Source: CAYORM01 sp964406375 (GTDB lineage: Bacteria; Pseudomonadota; Alphaproteobacteria; DSM-16000; Inquilinaceae). Taken from it: 64,000 nucleotides of DNA. The stretch is taken from positions 1 through 64,000 of the forward strand of contig CAYORM010000003.1 in NCBI GenBank assembly GCA_964406375.1, in the 5' to 3' direction. The notes under the pieces were generated by a model. It was not told where the DNA came from. It did not search any database and worked only from the letters and a program-made list of their open reading frames with translations. The first letter of the stretch is position 1, and every line of letters starts with the position of its first letter. A program made the position numbers and the translations under genes. Positions 17,191 to 25,538 of this stretch are shown here, piece after piece.

Positions 17191-18285
17191 TCAGGCAGCG
17201 AGCCGGCGGCTCATTACCGCCTCGGCGAGATCGGCAGCCTCGGCCAGCAGCGCTGCGCCGGCGCCCGGACGATGCGCCCGCTCGGCGAGATGGCGGCGGA
17301 ACAGCCGGCCGCCCGGCACCCCCTGATAGAGGCCCAGCACATGCCGCGCGATGGCCGAAAGTGGCGCGCCCTGCGCGAGCCGCGTCTCGGCATAGGGCAG
17401 AAGCCGCTCGATCACCGTGCGGCGCGAGGGCGGCGGCGCCGTCTCGCCGAACAGCCGGGAATCCGCCTCGGCCAGAAGATACGGGTTCTGATAGGCCGCC
17501 CGGCCCATCATCACACCATCGACATGGCGCAGCTGCTCGGCCGCCGCGTCCAGCGTCGCGATACCGCCATTGATCGCGATCGGCAGTGCCGGAAAGTCGC
17601 GCTTCAGCCGGTGCACCACATCGTGGCGCAGCGGTGGGATCTCGCGGTTCTCCTTCGGGCTCAGCCCCTTCAGCCAGGCCTTGCGGGCATGGACGATCAC
17701 CGCGTCCGCCCCCGCCTCCGCAACCTGCCCGACGAAATCGACCAGCGCCGCATAGCTGTCGCGGTCGTCGATGCCGATCCGCGTCTTGACCGTCACCGGC
17801 ACCGCGACCGCCGCCTTCATCGCCATCACACAGGCGGCAACCGTCGCAGACTCGGCCATGAGGCAGGCGCCGAAGCGGCCGCTCTGCACGCGATCGCTGG
17901 GGCAGCCGACATTCATGTTGATCTCGTCATAGCCGAAGCCGGCGCCAATGGCGGCGGCCCGCGCCATCGCCTCCGGCTCGGCACCACCGAGCTGCAGCGC
18001 CACCGGGTGCTCCTCAGCCGAAAAGCCGAGAAGCCGTTCCCGATCGCCATGCAGCACCGCGGCCGCCGTTACCATCTCGGTATAGAGACGGACACGGCGC
18101 GACAGCAGGCGCAGGAAGAACCGGCAGTCCCGGGTCGTCCAGTCCATCATCGGGGCAACGGACAGCTTGTCGACCTGAGTGCCCAGGGTCGTCTCCCTCG
18201 TATCAAACGGCGGCGATGCCGCATCCTGCGCCAGCCACCCGGGGCCGGCAAGAATGGCCACCAGCGGGCCGTCCGCTGCGTTCAT
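17191..18285 (-). CDS. dusA: tRNA-dihydrouridine synthase DusA
   Basis: A flavoenzyme that reduces uridines in the tRNA D-loop. The 364-residue protein shows the TIM-barrel signature of Dus enzymes: LSVAPMMDWTTRDCR for FMN, INMNVGCPSDRVQ with the catalytic Cys, the DusA-type FGACLM, VTVKTRIGID, VIVHARKAWLKGLSPKENR and INGGI. The RKAWLKGLSPKENR stretch is typical of DusA rather than DusB or DusC. The ATG at 18285 is preferred over 18342 because the longer form would overlap the divergent KTSC gene at 18311. The 30-odd residues before LSVAPM are a poorly conserved extension. Confidence 0.93.
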   Translation of the reverse strand: MNAADGPLVAILAGPGWLAQDAASPPFDTRETTLGTQVDKLSVAPMMDWTTRDCRFFLRLLSRRVRLYTEMVTAAAVLHGDRERLLGFSAEEHPVALQLGGAEPEAMARAAAIGAGFGYDEINMNVGCPSDRVQSGRFGACLMAESATVAACVMAMKAAVAVPVTVKTRIGIDDRDSYAALVDFVGQVAEAGADAVIVHARKAWLKGLSPKENREIPPLRHDVVHRLKRDFPALPIAINGGIATLDAAAEQLRHVDGVMMGRAAYQNPYLLAEADSRLFGETAPPPSRRTVIERLLPYAETRLAQGAPLSAIARHVLGLYQGVPGGRLFRRHLAERAHRPGAGAALLAEAADLAEAVMSRRLAA

Positions 18286-18310
18286 CTGCGAACGGCCCGA
18301 AGGATATGGG

Positions 18311-18523
18311 ATGCGACGCGACCGGGTGTCATCGAGCAGCATCGCCGCGATCGGTTATGACGACCATGCGCGGATACTCGAGATCGAGTTCCACGGCGGC
18401 AGCCTCTACCGGTATCTCGACGTGCCGCCGGACATCCATCGCCGGCTCCTCGCGGCACGCTCGCATGGCGCCGCCTTCAACGCCCTGGTGAGGGACGCCT
18501 ATCGCTACCGTCGGCTGCGTTGA
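18311..18523 (+). CDS. KTSC domain-containing protein
   Basis: A 70-residue protein made of one KTSC domain, a short module of unknown role sometimes fused to lysyl-tRNA synthetases. The diagnostic order is visible: SSSIAAIGYD, then LEIEFHGGSLYRYLDVP, then AARSHGAAFNALVRDAYRY. ATG 18311 follows AAGGATATGGG, which can serve as a ribosome-binding site. Its start is only 25 bases from the divergent dusA start, so the promoters must overlap the opposing 5' ends. Confidence 0.8.
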   Translation: MRRDRVSSSSIAAIGYDDHARILEIEFHGGSLYRYLDVPPDIHRRLLAARSHGAAFNALVRDAYRYRRLR

Positions 18524-18586
18524 TTGCCGCCTCCGCGATGACGCCTGCCGACCGACGAAGCGGCTTGCAGCGCCGACCGCGATGAT

Positions 18587-18605
18587 ACCATGATCGCAAT
18601 ATGGT
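18587..18605. promoter_or_regulatory. candidate operator upstream of the TRAP operon
   Basis: The inverted repeat ACCAT (18587-18591), N9, ATGGT (18601-18605) lies 58 bases before the preferred dctQ start. GntR-family proteins of the FCD class often bind short palindromes with TGGT or ACCA ends, and a gntR gene lies at the far end of this operon. It covers the alternative dctQ start at 18601, which argues for the downstream start. Confidence 0.3.
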
Positions 18606-18663
18606 CCGAAAATGGTCGGCCGCAGCGGCGGCATCTCTTTCCCGTGCCGGTCGCCGGCCCTCC

Positions 18664-19152
18664 ATGACATCCATTGCGGCCCTGCTCGCCTTCGCACGGC
18701 TGGTGATGGGCCTGCTGCTGCTCGGCATGGTTGCCGTCAACGTCGTCAACGCCGCGGGGCGCTATGTTTTCGGCTGGGTGATCATCGGCGCCGATGAGCT
18801 GCTGGTGATGTCAATGATCTGGCTGGTGGCGATCGGCATGTTGGTCGCCGCGGCCGATCGTAGCCATCTTGCCCTTTCGGCACTGCCGGACGGGATCAGC
18901 GGCCGCGCCCGGACGGTGCTCTTCGTCCTGCATGATGCCGTGCTGACCGCGGGCTGCTGCTATGCCGCGCTGCAATCCTGGGCGTTCACCCAACGCATCG
19001 CCTCGATCGGCCAGACCAGCATGGCGCTCGGCATCCCGACGGCGATCCAGCACGGCGCGCTCGTGCTCGGCTTCGCGCTGACAGCGCTGGTCGGCCTCGT
19101 CCTCCTGATCCGCGACATCTCGACTCTGATCGCAGGCGATACTGCCCCATGA
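18664..19152 (+). CDS. TRAP transporter small permease (DctQ family)
   Basis: A 162-residue integral membrane protein with four predicted helices (around residues 10-30, 43-60, 85-105 and 122-142). It has the DctQ-type sequences GRYVFGWVIIGADELLV and LALSALPDG between them. It links the periplasmic binding protein at 20449 to the large permease. Its last four bases overlap the dctM start. An in-frame ATG at 18601 would add 21 polar residues but falls in a palindrome, so 18664 is preferred. TRAP systems carry organic acids and related compounds by ion symport; the substrate is unknown. Confidence 0.85.
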   Translation: MTSIAALLAFARLVMGLLLLGMVAVNVVNAAGRYVFGWVIIGADELLVMSMIWLVAIGMLVAAADRSHLALSALPDGISGRARTVLFVLHDAVLTAGCCYAALQSWAFTQRIASIGQTSMALGIPTAIQHGALVLGFALTALVGLVLLIRDISTLIAGDTAP

Positions 19153-20426
19153 TCTGGACGCTCGGCCTGCTGCCGATCCTGCTGCTGGCCCTCGGCGCGC
19201 CCATCTTCCTCGTCTTCCTGGCGGGGGCCGCCGCCAGCTTCGCCTTCCTGCTGCCAATGCCGCCGGTGGCGCTGCACCAGGCGATCACCGACGGGCTCGA
19301 CAAATACGCGCTCCTCGCGGTCCCCTTCTTCGTCTTCGCGGGCGAGCTGATGGGCGCGAGCGGCATCGCAGACCGGCTCGTGACCTGGGTGCTGGCGCTG
19401 ATCGGCCGGGTGCGGGGCAGCCTCGGGGTGGCGACGGTCGGCTCATCAACGCTGGTCGGCGCGATCTCCGGATCGAGTGCAGCGGCTGTGGCCGCGGTCG
19501 GCCGCATCCTCTATCCGCGGCTGGTCGAGGCGCGCTACGGGCGCAGCTTCTCCGCCGGTCTCGCGGCCTCGAGCGGCGCGATCGACATCGTCATCCCGCC
19601 GAGCATCGCGATGATCCTCTATGGCGCCGCGGCCGAGCAGTCGATCCCGCGGCTGTTCGCGGCCGGGGTGCTGCCGGGCCTTCTGATGGCCGCGCTGATG
19701 GCCGGCTTCGTGGTGCTGATCGCCTGGCGTCGCGACATCCCGACGACGGGCCGCTTCGACCTCGCCGTCTTCCTCGAGGCGACACGGCGGGCGGCCGCCG
19801 CGCTCCTGATGCCGGTCTTCGTGCTGGCGGGCATCTATCTCGGCTGGTTCTCGCCGACCGAGGCCGGCGGCTTTGCCTGTCTTTACGCCATCATCGTCGG
19901 CCGCTTCGTCTACCGCACGCTGGACTGGCGCGGCATCCTCGATGCGGCCACACGCTCCGCCCTGCTGACGGCGCGCATCCTCGTCATCGTCGCCACCGCC
20001 GGCGTCTTCTCCTGGATCCTGACCGTTCAGGGCATTCCGCAGGCACTGACCCAGGGGCTGACCGATCTCGGCCTCTCTGCCATGGGCTTTCTCCTCATCG
20101 TCAACCTCGCCCTGCTGGTGGTGGGCTGCCTGCTCGACCCGACCTCGGCGATCCTGGTCCTGACCCCGCTCCTGATCCCGACGGTGACGGCGCTCGGCAT
20201 CGACCCGATCCATTTCGGGATCGTGATGACCGTCAATCTCGCGATCGGCATGGTGACACCGCCCTTCGGCCTCAACATCTTCGTCGCGCAATCGGTCTTC
20301 GGACTGCCGCTGCACACCATCTATCGCGGCGTCCTGCCCTTCGTGGCCGTGCAGATCGTGGCGCTGGCGATCATCACCTACTGGCCCGGCCTGTCCTTGG
20401 CCCTGAGCCGCCTCCCTATGAACTGA
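19149..20426 (+). CDS. TRAP transporter large permease (DctM family)
   Basis: A 425-residue membrane protein, the ion-coupled subunit of the importer. Typical DctM segments are PFFVFAGELMGASGIADRL, GAISGSSAAAVAAVG, DIVIPPSIAMILYG and the C-terminal TPPFGLNIFVAQSV. About twelve hydrophobic helices can be counted. It begins in an ATGA overlap with dctQ and ends 22 bases before the binding-protein gene, the usual Q-M-P order being complete here. Confidence 0.93.
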   Translation: MIWTLGLLPILLLALGAPIFLVFLAGAAASFAFLLPMPPVALHQAITDGLDKYALLAVPFFVFAGELMGASGIADRLVTWVLALIGRVRGSLGVATVGSSTLVGAISGSSAAAVAAVGRILYPRLVEARYGRSFSAGLAASSGAIDIVIPPSIAMILYGAAAEQSIPRLFAAGVLPGLLMAALMAGFVVLIAWRRDIPTTGRFDLAVFLEATRRAAAALLMPVFVLAGIYLGWFSPTEAGGFACLYAIIVGRFVYRTLDWRGILDAATRSALLTARILVIVATAGVFSWILTVQGIPQALTQGLTDLGLSAMGFLLIVNLALLVVGCLLDPTSAILVLTPLLIPTVTALGIDPIHFGIVMTVNLAIGMVTPPFGLNIFVAQSVFGLPLHTIYRGVLPFVAVQIVALAIITYWPGLSLALSRLPMN

Positions 20427-20448
20427 TTAGCGAATGAGGAGCGAGAGC

Positions 20449-21477
20449 ATGCCACCGACGAATACCCTCCCCAACGCCGCCTTGCTGGTCGGTGCCGCCG
20501 CACTGGCCGGCGTGCTGGCGCTCCCGGCCGGCGCCGCCACGGCGCAGCCCGTCATGAAGCTGGCGAGCGCCACCATCAACGATGTGCAGCACGAGTGGCA
20601 GAAGCTGTTCGCCGAGGAACTCGCGGCGCGGGTCGGCGACGCGGTGACGGTCGAGATCTATCCGGCGAGCCAGCTCGGTGCGATCCCCCGTATGGTCGAG
20701 GGCGTGCTGCTCGGCACGATCGAGAGCTTCGTCACCCCGACCTCGTTCCTGACCGGCATCGACAGCCGCTTCGAGATCTTCGACGTGCCGGGACTGTTCG
20801 CCTCGCCGCAGCACGTCCATGCCGTGATCCACGACCCGGCCTATCGCGATCATCTCGAGACGATGTTCCTCGACAGCGATCTGCGGGTCATCGGCGCGAT
20901 CTACAACAGCCCGACCGTGGTCCTGACGCGGGAGCCTTCCGAGACCTTGGACGACCTCGCCGGGCTCAAGATCCGCACCTTCGCCTCGCCGCTACAGATG
21001 GAGCCGCTGGCGGCGATCGGTGCGATCCCGGTGCCGCTGGCGCTGACCGAGGTGATCCCGCAGCTCGAATCCGGCGGCATCGACGGCGTGCTCGCCGGCA
21101 TGCCGATCCTGACGGCGTTCAAATACTACGACTCGGCGCGCTACGTGACCGATCTGAATTTCGCGCAGATCGTCTCGGTCAATGTGGTGAACGAGACGTG
21201 GTTCCAGTCGCAGACGCCGGAGATCCAGGAGGCGATCCGCGCCGCCGGCCGGGCCGCCGAGGACCGCGCCTTCGAGTGGGGCGTGGCCAATGTCGAGCGC
21301 TCGAACCAGACCTGGATCGACGCCGGCGGCGAGATCCTGGCGCTGAGCCCCGAGGAGCAGTCCCGGATGATGGCGCAGTTCCAGGAGATCGGCGTTGGGA
21401 TCATCGAGCAGAAGCCAGCGGCCGCCGAGGAGTATGCGCGGCTGCTCGAGCTCGTCGAAGCGACGCGGCCCGAGTGA
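20449..21477 (+). CDS. TRAP transporter solute-binding protein (DctP family)
   Basis: A 342-residue periplasmic receptor that delivers substrate to DctQM. The ATG at 20449 follows GAGGAG at 20438-20443. A signal peptide with hydrophobic core LLVGAAALAGVLALPAG ends near an ATAQ cleavage region. The mature protein opens with MKLASATINDVQHEW and has the DctP hallmarks FAEELAARVGDAVTVEIYPA, GLKIRTFASPLQ (holding the conserved Arg that binds a carboxylate) and NFAQIVSVNVVNETWF. The conserved Arg suggests a carboxylic acid ligand, which is an inference from the family. Confidence 0.92.
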   Translation: MPPTNTLPNAALLVGAAALAGVLALPAGAATAQPVMKLASATINDVQHEWQKLFAEELAARVGDAVTVEIYPASQLGAIPRMVEGVLLGTIESFVTPTSFLTGIDSRFEIFDVPGLFASPQHVHAVIHDPAYRDHLETMFLDSDLRVIGAIYNSPTVVLTREPSETLDDLAGLKIRTFASPLQMEPLAAIGAIPVPLALTEVIPQLESGGIDGVLAGMPILTAFKYYDSARYVTDLNFAQIVSVNVVNETWFQSQTPEIQEAIRAAGRAAEDRAFEWGVANVERSNQTWIDAGGEILALSPEEQSRMMAQFQEIGVGIIEQKPAAAEEYARLLELVEATRPE

Positions 21478-21546
21478 CGGTGCGGTCGGGCGGCGGCGCG
21501 GACGATGTCCCGCTGCCGCCCACCGGCACTGCTTCAATGGCCTTGC

Positions 21547-22284
21547 TCAGGCGGCGGTGAGACCCGGCGTCATCCGCTCGATGATGCGGCGCTGCACGGC
21601 GATCAGATGCGCCCGCATCGCCTGTTCGGCCCCGTCAAGATCGCGCGCCGCGATCGCCCCGGCGATCAGCCGGTGTTCGGTGTCGCGCTGCTGCAGGCGG
21701 CTGCTGCACATCGGGGCATTGCCGTCGAGGCGCACCCGCGCATCGGTGCCGATGCGGCGCAGCAGACGGTAGAGCTCGACGCCGAGGCCGTTCCGCGCCC
21801 CGGTCGCCACCGCCATGTGGAAGGCGAGGTCGGCGGCGCCATAATCTGCCCCCGGCGGCGTCGTCGCCGTCCGCTCGATCCGCGAGATCTCGAAGGGCGA
21901 TGCGCGCAGCGCCGCGAGCCGGGCGAGCCCGGGCTCGATCGCGATGCGCATCTCGATCACCTCGATCGGGTTGGTGCCGCGTGCAAGATCGTCGTCGACG
22001 CGTGCGTTCCCCGCGTTGCGGCGGCGCCCGACACGCGCCGGGCCGATCTCGCCCCGGCCCCGCAGGATCTCGAGCGCGAGGCGCAGACGGTGACGCTTGA
22101 CCTGGAGCTGATCGGCCAGCGCCCGTTCCGAGGGCACCGGGCCAGCGGCGACGATTTCGCGTATCGCGGCAACGATACGGTCGATCTCGGCTTTGTCGCC
22201 GAGCCCCGTCATGCCCGCTTGCCGACCCGCCGCGGCGGGTATGCTGTCGGCCGGCAGCAATGTGGTCGGGCGGCTCGGCTGCAT
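21547..22284 (-). CDS. GntR family regulator with FCD domain
   Basis: A 245-residue transcription factor. The winged helix is at about residues 30-95 (PSERALADQLQVKRHRLRLALE). An all-helical FCD effector domain follows, with the metal-binding Asp/His pattern (ADLAFHMAVATGA and HRLIAGAIAARDLDGAEQAMRAHL). The ATG at 22284 has GGGGA just upstream; an in-frame ATG at 22212 would also keep the whole DNA-binding domain. It is convergent with the TRAP operon and divergent from the GMC gene at 22587, so it probably controls one or both. Direct repeats just upstream may be its own operator. Confidence 0.85.
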   Translation of the reverse strand: MQPSRPTTLLPADSIPAAAGRQAGMTGLGDKAEIDRIVAAIREIVAAGPVPSERALADQLQVKRHRLRLALEILRGRGEIGPARVGRRRNAGNARVDDDLARGTNPIEVIEMRIAIEPGLARLAALRASPFEISRIERTATTPPGADYGAADLAFHMAVATGARNGLGVELYRLLRRIGTDARVRLDGNAPMCSSRLQQRDTEHRLIAGAIAARDLDGAEQAMRAHLIAVQRRIIERMTPGLTAA

Positions 22285-22586
22285 TTCATCCCCGTCGGTT
22301 GGTTTCGGCCGGTCATTCCGACCCGGCTGGTTTCGGTCGGGCGCCCTCCGGGATGGACGGTGCCCTCGCGTCCCGGTCCCGCGGCATCCGCCGCCCCCCA
22401 TGGCACGCGATGCGACGCAGGAATGTCGCAGGTTAACTGTTTCTCGGGATGGTTGACAAGTTTGGTTGGGCGATGGTCAGCTTCGCGCGCGGCCATCAGG
22501 GGCAGGCTTCGACGCCCGGTGACCGCGTATGGCCTCGCCTCCCGCCGAGGGGGCGCAAGACACCGCTTCCTGAAAACGAGCAAACA
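22285..22586. promoter_or_regulatory. divergent gntR/GMC intergenic region with repeats
   Basis: About 300 bases without a convincing gene. Two near-identical 17-mers, CGGTTGGTTTCGGCCGG (22296-22312) and CGGCTGGTTTCGGTCGG (22324-22340), lie 28 bases apart just before the gntR start. A separate inverted repeat TGCGAC (22411-22416), N8, GTCGCA (22425-22430) lies between them and the GMC gene, followed by TTGACA at 22453-22458 without a clear -10. Regulator binding is inference from position and repetition. Confidence 0.4.
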
Positions 22587-24224
22587 ATGGTTGCCCGCGC
22601 CTCCTATGACTACGTGATCGTCGGCGCCGGTTCCGCCGGCTGTACGCTGGCCTACCGCCTTTCCGAGGAGGCGGGGCTGCGCATCCTTGTGCTCGAGGCC
22701 GGCGGCTGGGACCGCGATCCCTGGATCCACATCCCGCTCGGGTGGGGCAAGATCCTGCAGAAGCGGCTCCACGACTGGATGTACTTCTGCGAGGCGGAGG
22801 AAACGGTCGGCGGCCGCAGCGTCGAATGCGCCCGCGGCAAGGTGGTGGGCGGCTGCTCCTCCACCAACGCCATGGCCTATGTCCGCGGCAACCCCGGCAA
22901 TTTCGACCAGTGGGCGGCGATGGGGCTGCCCGATTGGTCCTACCGCCACGTCCTCCCCTATTTCCGCCGCCAGGAGACCTGGTCGGGCGGGGCGGATGCC
23001 TATCGCGGCGGCGACGGGCCGATCGGCGTTCAACCCTGCGGCTATGTCGATCCGCTGATGGATGCCTATGCCGAGGCGGGCAAGAGTGCCGGTTTCGGCT
23101 GGACGGACGACTATAACGGCGCGCGCCAGGAGGGTTTTGCGCGGCTGCAGATGTCAATCCGCAACGGCCGGCGGTCGAGCGCCGCGACCGCGTATCTGCG
23201 TCCGGCGCTCAAGCGCGGCAACGTCACCATTGAGGTGCAGGCGCATGCGACCCGCGTCATCATCGAGAAGGGGCGCGCGACCGGGGTCGAATATGTCTGC
23301 GGCGGCGAGACCCGGACGGCGTATGCGACGCAGGAGGTGATCCTCGCCGGCGGGGTCATCAACTCGCCACAGCTCCTGATGCTGTCGGGAATCGGTGATC
23401 CGGAGCGCCTGCGCGCGCTGGGGATCGAGGCGCGCGTGGCGCTGCCGGGGGTGGGCACCGGTCTGCAGGATCACACCTCCGTGATCCTCGGCTACCGCCG
23501 TGCCTCGCCGGGCCCCTTCCACCGGATGATGCGCTTCGACCGAATCGCTCCTGCGATCGTCCAAGCCTATCTGTTCGGCCGCGGCTTCGCCGCCGACGTT
23601 CCGGGCGGCACGACGGCGTTCCTGAAGAGCCGGCCGGAGCTGCCGGTGCCGGACCTGCAGTTCCTGATCACCGCCGCGCCGCTGGGCGCCGGCCCCTATC
23701 TCCCCCCCTTCAAGGCGCCTTTCCCCGACGGCTTCGTCTGCCGGGTCGTGCTGGTCCAGCCCGAGAGCCGCGGCGAGATCCGCCTGGCCTCGGCCGATCC
23801 GTTCAAGGCGCCGATCATCCGCCAGAACTTCCTGTCCCGCGATGCGGACTGGAAGGCTGTGCGGACCGGCATCCGGATCGCCCGCGAAGTGGCGGCCCAG
23901 CCGGCCCTCGCCCCCTTCATCGGCGCCGAGCTGGCGCCCGGATCGGCACGAACCTCCGACGCCGAGATCGATGCCCATATCCGCTCGACGGCGATCACCG
24001 TCCACCACCCGCTCGGGACCTGCCGGATGGGACCCGATGACGATCCGGACGCAGTGGTCGACAGCGCGCTGCGGGTCCGCGGCGTCGAGGGGCTGCGGGT
24101 GGTCGACGCCTCGGTAATGCCGGCCGGGATCAGCGGCAACATCAACGCGCCCGTCATCATGATCGCAGAGAAGGCGGCGGACCTGATCCGCGGACGGCAG
24201 CCGCTCGCCCCTGCGACGCTGTGA
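22587..24224 (+). CDS. GMC-family FAD oxidoreductase (choline dehydrogenase-like)
   Basis: A 545-residue alcohol oxidoreductase of full family length. It has the FAD loop [13 protein letters not shown] near residues 13-25, the GMC signatures [18 protein letters not shown] and [17 protein letters not shown], and the active-site block [11 protein letters not shown]. The ATG at 22587 places the FAD loop at its normal distance from the N-terminus; an upstream in-frame ATG at 22449 would add an unconserved 46 residues. It lies between the GntR gene and the cupin gene on the plus strand and may take the first oxidation step on a substrate brought in by the TRAP system. Confidence 0.9.
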   Translation: MVARASYDYVIVGAGSAGCTLAYRLSEEAGLRILVLEAGGWDRDPWIHIPLGWGKILQKRLHDWMYFCEAEETVGGRSVECARGKVVGGCSSTNAMAYVRGNPGNFDQWAAMGLPDWSYRHVLPYFRRQETWSGGADAYRGGDGPIGVQPCGYVDPLMDAYAEAGKSAGFGWTDDYNGARQEGFARLQMSIRNGRRSSAATAYLRPALKRGNVTIEVQAHATRVIIEKGRATGVEYVCGGETRTAYATQEVILAGGVINSPQLLMLSGIGDPERLRALGIEARVALPGVGTGLQDHTSVILGYRRASPGPFHRMMRFDRIAPAIVQAYLFGRGFAADVPGGTTAFLKSRPELPVPDLQFLITAAPLGAGPYLPPFKAPFPDGFVCRVVLVQPESRGEIRLASADPFKAPIIRQNFLSRDADWKAVRTGIRIAREVAAQPALAPFIGAELAPGSARTSDAEIDAHIRSTAITVHHPLGTCRMGPDDDPDAVVDSALRVRGVEGLRVVDASVMPAGISGNINAPVIMIAEKAADLIRGRQPLAPATL

Positions 24225-24252
24225 TCCACCCCGACCGGCACACACATCCTCG

Positions 24253-24281
24253 TTGCCGGTCAAAACCATTTCCTCTACGAT
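24253..24281 (+). promoter_or_regulatory. candidate sigma-70-like promoter for the cupin operon
   Basis: TTGCCG (24253-24258) is separated by 17 bases from TACGAT (24276-24281). Each box matches four of six consensus positions. It lies 43 bases before the cupin start, in the 100-base gap after the GMC gene. Weak evidence on its own. Confidence 0.35.
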
Positions 24282-24324
24282 CTCGAAATCGGTTGGCTTA
24301 ATGGTCGCAACCCCGGAGGCAGAG

Positions 24325-25485
24325 ATGTCCGAGATGTCGCGTAAGGCCGGGGGTCCCGGCCACAACGACCGCGAGGCAGCCCTCAAGGCGCTGTATGAGG
24401 ACCTTCACGCCCACAACCTCTTCCCGTTCTGGGCCACCACGTCCGATGTCGAGCACGATGAGGTCCGCCAGCTGATGGCGACCCGGAAGGCGCAGCCCTT
24501 CCTGTGGAGCTACAAGACCGACATCGAACCGATTCTCTACCGTTCCGCGGAATTGGTTACGACCGCCGACTCCGACCGGCGCTCGGTGATCCTGGTCAAT
24601 CCGGGGCTGGCGCCGCAGCGGGCGACGGTCAGCACGATGTACACCGCCTACCGGCTGAATGATCCGAACGAGATCATGCCGCCGCACCGCCACTCGCCGA
24701 GCGCCATCCGCTTCGGGCTGACCGGCAAGGGCAACTTCACCGGCGTGGAGGGTGAGGACATCGTCTTCGGCCCCGGCGACATGGTGCTGACGCCGATCGA
24801 CACCTGGCACAATCACGGCACGGTGGGTGACGAACCGGCGATCAACCTTTCGGTCCTTGACCTGCCGCTTGTCGAGACGCTCAACGCGGTCAGCTTCGAC
24901 CATCACTACACCGAGGTCGAGAACGGCACCGAGGTCGAGAAGAAGAAGCAGAGCGCGCGCTTCGCCGACGACTACTCCGCCCGCATCTACGGTGTCGGCG
25001 GCGCCAAGCCGCGTTTCGTCAACCATGTCCGCGGCGCCGGCTTCTCCTCGCCGATGTATGTCTATCGGTGGGAGGCGATGCAGTCGGTGCTCGACCGTCA
25101 CAAGGACTGGGACGGCGACCCGCATGAGGCGCTGATGGTCGAGTATATCGACCCGACGACCGGCGGGCCGGTGTTCAAGACCATCACCTTCTTCGCGCAG
25201 ATGCTGCGCCCCGGCGAGCGCACCCTGCCGCTGCGCCAGACGGCGAGCCTGCTGGTCTCGCCCTTCATCGGCAAGGGCTACTCGATCGTGAACGGCCAGC
25301 GCTTCGACTGGGCCGAGTTCGACACGCTCGCGGTGCCCGGCGGGGCGTGGTGCGAGCATGTCAACGGCTCGGACACCGAACCCGTCTATCTGTTCGTCGC
25401 CAGTGACGAGCCGGCGCAGAAGGCGTTCAGCCTCTACCGCAAATGGGGCAAGACCGCCTCGGGTGAAACGGTGCGGCTCGCCTGA
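24325..25485 (+). CDS. cupin-domain ring-cleavage dioxygenase-like protein (gentisate 1,2-dioxygenase family)
   Basis: A 386-residue bicupin. The first cupin has the iron ligands in PPHRHSPSAIRF (H121, H123) and DTWHNHG (H162, H164), the same pattern as gentisate 1,2-dioxygenase, which opens a dihydroxylated ring between carboxyl and hydroxyl carbons. It is longer than typical gentisate dioxygenases (about 340-370). ATG 24325 follows GGAG with a six-base spacer and is preferred to the in-frame ATG at 24301. The downstream RidA, glutathione-transferase-like and acyl-CoA-type genes fit an aromatic or hydroxy-aromatic acid pathway, but a hydrolase for the cleaved product is not evident. The substrate is uncertain. 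Confidence 0.78.
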   Translation: MSEMSRKAGGPGHNDREAALKALYEDLHAHNLFPFWATTSDVEHDEVRQLMATRKAQPFLWSYKTDIEPILYRSAELVTTADSDRRSVILVNPGLAPQRATVSTMYTAYRLNDPNEIMPPHRHSPSAIRFGLTGKGNFTGVEGEDIVFGPGDMVLTPIDTWHNHGTVGDEPAINLSVLDLPLVETLNAVSFDHHYTEVENGTEVEKKKQSARFADDYSARIYGVGGAKPRFVNHVRGAGFSSPMYVYRWEAMQSVLDRHKDWDGDPHEALMVEYIDPTTGGPVFKTITFFAQMLRPGERTLPLRQTASLLVSPFIGKGYSIVNGQRFDWAEFDTLAVPGGAWCEHVNGSDTEPVYLFVASDEPAQKAFSLYRKWGKTASGETVRLA

Positions 25486-25538
25486 GCCGCACCAACCCGA
25501 GCCGCTGACGACGACTGACGCGACGGAAGGCACCGAGT

